Source: Candidatus Puniceispirillum sp.
GTDB taxonomy: Bacteria > Pseudomonadota > Alphaproteobacteria > Puniceispirillales > Puniceispirillaceae
Length of the DNA stretch: 11,945 nucleotides
NCBI GenBank assembly: GCA_018668795.1
Contig: JABJBD010000045.1
Coordinates: 1 to 11,945, forward strand
Direction of reading: 5' to 3'
The notes under the pieces: generated by a model
What the model was told of the DNA's origin: nothing
Databases searched by the model: none
The model's input: the letters and a program-made list of their open reading frames with translations, nothing else
Part shown: one piece after another, positions 8,320 through 11,945 of the stretch
How positions within the stretch are numbered: the stretch's first letter is position 1
Layout of the letters: each line of letters starts with the position of its first letter
Position numbers and translations under genes: made by a program

Positions 8320-9453
8320 ATGCCTATTCTTTTTGTTCCTGCTGAAGTAACACCTGGCGAAACACGCTGTGCGGTAGTACCCGAAACCATATCAAAACTA
8401 GTTGCCCAAGGGTTGGACGTAACCGTTCAAACTGGGGCTGGTACCTTTTCATCATATGATGATGCTGCGTTTGTAGAGGCAGGTGCCAAGATCATAAAAA
8501 CGGCGAAAGATGGTTATGCAAAGGCCGATCTTGTGTTCAAAGTTCGTCCGCCGCACATTGATGAAACCGCTCTGATCGCGAAGAACACAATCATATTGAG
8601 CCTATTTGAAGGCTATGTGGATGCCAAGCGAAACGAAGCTATTGCGAAAACGGGGGCAACCGTTTTCGGACTTGAGTTAGTGCCACGAATTTCGCGCGCG
8701 CAATCGATGGATGTTTTGTCTAGCCAATCGAATCTGGCAGGATATCGTGCGGTAATCGAAGGGGCCTATGAATTTGGCCGTGCGTTTCCGATGATGATGA
8801 CCGCTGCTGGCACAATTCCGCCCACTAGAGTGTTGGTCATGGGGGCTGGTGTTGCTGGACTTCAGGCAATTGCTACGGCCAAACGGCTTGGTGCCATTGT
8901 CAGCGCCACCGATGTACGGCCAGCTGCAAAAGAGCAGGTTGAGTCGTTGGGTGGTAAATTCGTGGCGGTTGAGGATGAAGAATTCAAACAGGCTGAAACC
9001 GATGGTGGTTACGCCAAAGCGATGAGCGCCGAGTATCAAGTCAAACAGAGTGCATTGATTGCAGATACGATCCGCGCCATGGATATTGTTATTACCACTG
9101 CGCTGATTCCCGGGCGCCCCGCACCCGAATTAATATCTGCAGATATGGTTGCCTCAATGAAGTCGGGTTCAGTCATTGTCGATATGGCGGTTGAGCAAGG
9201 TGGTAATTGTGCCCTATCCAAGCCGGATGAGATTGTCAAAGTCAACGATGTCACCATTGTTGGTCATTGCAACATGCCAGGGCGCTTACCTAAAGACGCG
9301 TCCAGCCTCTATGCCCGTAATCTGATGAATTTTGTCGGTTTGCTATGGGACAAGGAAGAGGGCGAACTGATGATTAATAAAGACGACGAGATTATTGCCG
9401 GATCATTGGTGGCGGAAGCTGGACAGCTTGTGCATCCGTCGGTCACTAGCTAG
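8320..9453 (+). CDS. pntAA: Proton-translocating NAD(P) transhydrogenase, alpha-1 subunit (NAD(H)-binding domain I)
   Basis: This is the soluble domain I, which binds NAD(H) and exchanges hydride with the NADP(H) domain of PntB. At 377 residues it matches the separate alpha-1 chain of R. rubrum rather than the fused alpha chain of E. coli. The mobile-loop residues are in place: R123, Q128, D131 and S134 in VPRISRAQSMDVLSS correspond, with a constant offset of four, to R127, Q132, D135 and S138 of the R. rubrum protein. The Rossmann motif is VLVMGAGVAG at 171-180, with D198 (SATDVRP) placed to hold the adenosine ribose of NAD. An AAGGA ribosome binding site lies six bases before the ATG. The 103-base gap after the ABC1 gene shows no clear terminator; TATA-like boxes at 8260 and 8277 could belong to a promoter but lack good -35 partners. 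Confidence 0.96.
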   Translation: MPILFVPAEVTPGETRCAVVPETISKLVAQGLDVTVQTGAGTFSSYDDAAFVEAGAKIIKTAKDGYAKADLVFKVRPPHIDETALIAKNTIILSLFEGYVDAKRNEAIAKTGATVFGLELVPRISRAQSMDVLSSQSNLAGYRAVIEGAYEFGRAFPMMMTAAGTIPPTRVLVMGAGVAGLQAIATAKRLGAIVSATDVRPAAKEQVESLGGKFVAVEDEEFKQAETDGGYAKAMSAEYQVKQSALIADTIRAMDIVITTALIPGRPAPELISADMVASMKSGSVIVDMAVEQGGNCALSKPDEIVKVNDVTIVGHCNMPGRLPKDASSLYARNLMNFVGLLWDKEEGELMINKDDEIIAGSLVAEAGQLVHPSVTS

Positions 9454-9480
9454 CCCCAACGAGTTGAGAGGAGCCTATTG

Positions 9481-9831
9481 ATGTCACTAACCGATACAAG
9501 TCAAAAAGCCGTTGATATGGCTGTGCATACAGGTATTGACCCACTTTTGTTTGGGATAACAGTTTTAGTACTTGCCTGTTTTATTGGATATTACGTTGTC
9601 TGGTCGGTTACTCCAGCTTTGCATTCGCCGCTGATGGGTGTGACCAACGCGATTTCTTCGGTGATTGTGGTTGGGGCATTGATTGCCGCCGGACCGGCTG
9701 AATCCAATTTTGCACAGATTATGGGTTTTTTGGCAGTCATTCTGGCCTCGGTTAATATCTTTGGTGGTTTTATAGTGACTGAGCGGATGCTGGCGATGTT
9801 CAAAGGCAAGAAAAAGGGTGCTGGCAAATGA
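9481..9831 (+). CDS. pntAB: NAD(P) transhydrogenase, alpha-2 subunit (membrane domain)
   Basis: This small membrane subunit forms part of the proton channel together with the membrane half of PntB. It has 116 residues with three hydrophobic helices at about 22-42, 53-71 and 78-99, the family signature [18 protein letters not shown] (44-61), and a lysine-rich C-terminus, GKKKGAGK. The N-terminal extension is shorter than in the R. rubrum alpha-2 subunit. A TTG one codon upstream (9478) is in frame, but the ATG at 9481 is seven bases from a strong GAGAGGAG ribosome binding site, so it is preferred. The gene starts 27 bases after pntAA, and its TGA stop overlaps the pntB ATG in an ATGA arrangement, indicating tight co-translation. 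Confidence 0.95.
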   Translation: MSLTDTSQKAVDMAVHTGIDPLLFGITVLVLACFIGYYVVWSVTPALHSPLMGVTNAISSVIVVGALIAAGPAESNFAQIMGFLAVILASVNIFGGFIVTERMLAMFKGKKKGAGK

Positions 9832-11222
9832 GTGCGACGATGTCTTCACTATTGTATCTTGTCAGTGGCGTTCTATTCATTTTGGCGTTACGTGGTTTAT
9901 CATCACCGGAAACTGCCCGACGCGGTAACCGTTTTGGTATGGCAGGTATGCTCATTGCTGTTACCACGACATTGGCACTGCCTCAGGTTGAAAGCTATGG
10001 TCTGATTGTGCTGGCAATTGCAATTGGCGGCGGAATTGGCACCGTTTTGGCCTTGCGCATTCAGATGACAGCCTTGCCCCAACTTGTAGCCGCGTTTCAT
10101 TCATTGGTTGGTCTGGCGGCTTGTTTTGTGGCCACGGCTGCCTATTTTAATCCCGAAGCCTATGGGATAGGTGCACGTGGTGCGATCAGTATGGGGTCTT
10201 TGATCGAAATGGGACTTGGGCTTGCAATCGGGGCGATCACCTTTACCGGTTCGATCATTGCCTTTGGTAAGTTGCAAGGAATTGTAAGTGGCAAGCCTGT
10301 TACCTTTACCGGCCAACATATGCTGAATCTTGTGATTGGCCTTGGTTTGCTCGCCGCTATTGCCATGCTGGTGATGACCAATGATGACGCACTGTTTTGG
10401 GCTATTTTTGCCGCCGCTTTGGTGCTTGGGATATTGATTATTATCCCTATTGGTGGGGCTGATATGCCGGTTGTGGTGTCGATGCTTAATTCCTATTCGG
10501 GATGGGCGGCGTGCGGCATCGGTTTTACCCTTGGCAACCCATTATTGATTATCACTGGTGCGCTTGTCGGCGCGTCTGGGGCGATTTTATCCTATATCAT
10601 GTGTAAAGGCATGAACCGGTCATTTTTCAATGTTATTCTGGGCGGCTTTGGTGGCGATGATGCCGTGGCCGCAGCAAGTAGCAGTGACGGTGACAAGACG
10701 GTCAAACAGGGCTCGGCTGAGGATGCTGCCTTTATAATGGAAAATGCGGATTCAGTGGTTATTGTGCCTGGCTATGGCATGGCGGTGGCTCAGGCTCAGC
10801 ATGCTTTGCGTGAAATGGGCGATATGTTGAAAGCGCGCGGTGTGACAGTGCGTTATGCGATCCATCCGGTTGCAGGGCGTATGCCGGGGCATATGAATGT
10901 GTTGTTGGCTGAGGCCAATGTGCCTTATGAAGATGTGCTGGAACTGGAAGAAATCAACCGTGATTTTGCACAGACCGATGTTGCCTTTGTGATTGGTGCC
11001 AATGATGTGACCAATCCGGCGGCAAAAACGGATCCATCATCACCCATTTATGGCATGCCTATTCTGGATGTCGAACTTGCCAAGACAGTTTTGTTTATCA
11101 AGCGGTCAATGGCATCGGGCTATGCGGGCGTGCAGAATGATGTTTTTTTCCGTGACAATACGATGATGTTGTTTGGTGACGCCAAAAAGATGTGTGAAGA
11201 AGTTGTGCAGTCGCTGGACTAA
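9828..11222 (+). CDS. pntB: NAD(P) transhydrogenase, beta subunit
   Basis: The beta subunit combines a multi-helix membrane domain (about 1-260) with the NADP(H)-binding domain III (about 300-464). It couples inward proton flow to hydride transfer from NADH to NADP+. The 464-residue length is standard. H91 in [11 protein letters not shown] is the proton-channel histidine at the same number as in E. coli, and D212 in GGADMPVV matches the conserved membrane aspartate. Domain III shows [10 protein letters not shown] (315-324), [18 protein letters not shown] (346-363), [10 protein letters not shown] (390-399) and [13 protein letters not shown] (425-437), all NADP-site motifs. A variable serine- and acid-rich linker at about 276-300 joins the two parts. 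The ATG at 9828 overlaps the pntAB stop by four bases. A second ATG four codons later is possible but less likely. Confidence 0.97.
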   Translation: MSATMSSLLYLVSGVLFILALRGLSSPETARRGNRFGMAGMLIAVTTTLALPQVESYGLIVLAIAIGGGIGTVLALRIQMTALPQLVAAFHSLVGLAACFVATAAYFNPEAYGIGARGAISMGSLIEMGLGLAIGAITFTGSIIAFGKLQGIVSGKPVTFTGQHMLNLVIGLGLLAAIAMLVMTNDDALFWAIFAAALVLGILIIIPIGGADMPVVVSMLNSYSGWAACGIGFTLGNPLLIITGALVGASGAILSYIMCKGMNRSFFNVILGGFGGDDAVAAASSSDGDKTVKQGSAEDAAFIMENADSVVIVPGYGMAVAQAQHALREMGDMLKARGVTVRYAIHPVAGRMPGHMNVLLAEANVPYEDVLELEEINRDFAQTDVAFVIGANDVTNPAAKTDPSSPIYGMPILDVELAKTVLFIKRSMASGYAGVQNDVFFRDNTMMLFGDAKKMCEEVVQSLD

Positions 11223-11250
11223 TTATTCTCCATAAACAATACCCATAACA

Positions 11251-11273
11251 AAAGCCGCCTAATAGGCGGCTTT
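11251..11273. terminator. Bidirectional hairpin terminator between pntB and rpsU
   Basis: A perfect stem, AAAGCCGCC with GGCGGCTTT plus an inner T-A pair, closes a three- to five-base loop 28 bases after the pntB stop. The GC-rich core is strong, but the T-tracts are short: three T on the plus strand and four on the minus strand. The convergent arrangement of pntB and rpsU suggests it serves both. Confidence 0.75.
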
Positions 11274-11333
11274 CGGTATTAATGGGATCTATTTAAGGCT
11301 ATGGCCTGTTTGGTTATAGGCTCATAGCAGATG

Positions 11334-11357
11334 GTGAAGGGTTCTAATAGCCTTCAC
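11334..11357 (-). repeat. Inverted repeat spanning the rpsU stop codon
   Basis: GTGAAGG (11334-11340) and CCTTCAC (11351-11357) form a perfect seven-base stem with a ten-base loop that contains the rpsU stop codon. No T-tract follows on the minus strand, so it is not an intrinsic terminator by itself. It may be an mRNA-stabilising 3' hairpin or a chance repeat. Confidence 0.4.
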
Positions 11358-11547
11358 GCTCTAGGCGCTTACGCATGAGTTTGCGCACACGGCGGGTCGA
11401 CTCAGCGGCTTCGCGCGCACGGCGCTCTGATGGCTTTTCGTATGACCGGCGATTTTTCATTTCGCGGAATACACCTTCGCGCTGCATTTTCTTTTTCAGA
11501 ACACGCAGGGCTTGATCCACATTATTGTCTCTAACGGTGACGAACAC
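11344..11547 (-). CDS. rpsU: 30S ribosomal protein bS21
   Basis: This small, very basic ribosomal protein of the 30S subunit is involved in initiation. The family pattern is clear: [20 protein letters not shown] near the N-terminus, [21 protein letters not shown] and an arginine/lysine-rich end. Two in-frame GTG codons could start it. The upstream one (11556) is only one base from the AAGGA ribosome binding site, which is too close. The GTG at 11547 has a spacing of ten bases and gives [10 protein letters not shown], matching the usual MQVLVRDNNV beginning, for 67 residues. That start is chosen. No ATG is available. The gene is monocistronic by layout, convergent with pntB and divergent from the COQ9-family gene. 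Confidence 0.95.
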   Translation of the reverse strand: MFVTVRDNNVDQALRVLKKKMQREGVFREMKNRRSYEKPSERRAREAAESTRRVRKLMRKRLEREGY

Positions 11548-11765
11548 GTCTTTCACATCCTTTCAAAGATATCTGGTTTCCGTTTTGAGCGGAAAGAACT
11601 TCTATCATAGCGATGTTTAGCTTGTAAAGCCTTTGCATGGTTGTGCTTTATATCCAGCCAAAGATGCTGGAAACATTCGCAAAAACACCTATATATAAGG
11701 CTGAAAGAGATATTTTCCGTCAAGTAACGGATATAGTGATAACAAAAAATAGGGAAGATAGGAAA
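11548..11765. other. Divergent intergenic region between rpsU and the COQ9-family gene
   Basis: It holds several short hairpins: TTTCCG/CGGAAA (11577-11582 with 11590-11595) in the probable rpsU leader, TCCAGC/GCTGGA (11653-11658 with 11666-11671), and TCCGT/ACGGA just ahead of the COQ9-family gene (about 11716-11731). On the minus strand TATGAT at 11609-11604 is a good -10 box for rpsU, but the nearby TTTACA (11628-11623) is only 13 bases away, too close for a normal -35. On the plus strand TATATA at 11690 and TATAGT at 11732 are possible -10 boxes. No small gene is apparent. Confidence 0.4.
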
Positions 11766-11945
11766 ATGAGTCCCGATTCTGTAGGTGAGTCGCCGTCTAA
11801 AGATGCGGCAGCAATTCTTGAAGCAGCCTTGTTGCATGTTCCTTTTGATGGGTGGGGGCGTGATGTTTTGGTGGCGGGTGCGTCGGATATAGGGATGGAC
11901 TCGGCTGTTGTTGATGAACTATTTCCCAATGGAGCCGTTGATGCC
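11766..11945 (+). CDS. COQ9 family protein, N-terminal part (cut by the window end)
   Basis: Sixty codons are open from the ATG at 11766 to the last base of the window. After a short polar leader, the protein shows AAAILEAALLHVPFDGWGRD (residues 14-33), then ASDIGMDSAVVDELFPNG (40-57). This is the hallmark start of the COQ9 family, whose eukaryotic members bind lipids and help present ubiquinone intermediates to the hydroxylase Coq7. In bacteria it is assumed to act in ubiquinone biosynthesis, but its exact role is less settled. An AGGGAAG ribosome binding site lies eight bases before the ATG. The N-terminal helix and FDGW motif are intact; the rest of the domain lies outside the window, so completeness cannot be judged. 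Confidence 0.82.
   Translation, partial: MSPDSVGESPSKDAAAILEAALLHVPFDGWGRDVLVAGASDIGMDSAVVDELFPNGAVDA

Noticed and set aside
11553..11837. Minus-strand open frame of 94 codons over the rpsU-COQ9 intergenic region
   Set aside because: It overlaps the COQ9-family N-terminus, which has a clear family signature, and its composition is rich in Cys, Phe and Arg without a known pattern; no ribosome binding site supports it.

Overview
The window looks like a chromosomal housekeeping segment from an alphaproteobacterium. Three things point there: a split, three-gene proton-translocating transhydrogenase (pntAA-pntAB-pntB) of the Rhodospirillum rubrum type, a COQ9-family gene next to rpsU, and an aerobic, ubiquinone-linked gene set. 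Base composition is moderate by eye, and the genes read like those of a marine lineage such as SAR116, but that placement is only an inference because no rRNA or other marker gene is present. I see no transposases, integrases, CRISPR arrays, tRNAs or other signs of mobile DNA, and no convincing undescribed system.

Layout. Bases 27-4811 hold a minus-strand glycine cleavage operon, read leftward: a candidate promoter, a tandem glycine riboswitch, a terminator-like hairpin with a T-tract, then gcvT, gcvH, gcvP and a rho-independent terminator. A sparse region (4812-5064) separates it from rightward genes: an M3 oligoendopeptidase F (pepF) whose stop overlaps the start of an ABC1/UbiB-family atypical kinase gene. 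About 100 bases later comes the pntAA-pntAB-pntB operon, ended by a hairpin that probably also serves the convergent rpsU. Past rpsU, a divergent intergenic region leads into the first 60 codons of a COQ9-family gene that runs off the window.

How the genes work together. GcvT, GcvH and GcvP are three of the four parts of the glycine cleavage system (the L protein is not here). They break glycine down to CO2, ammonia, methylene-tetrahydrofolate and NADH, and the riboswitch would let glycine induce them. The transhydrogenase uses the proton gradient to pass reducing power from NADH to NADPH. The ABC1 kinase and COQ9 are both from families tied to ubiquinone biosynthesis, although they are not in one operon here. 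The most informative non-coding element is the riboswitch, together with the AT-rich hairpin whose 5' arm directly abuts the second aptamer; this suggests control by transcription attenuation.
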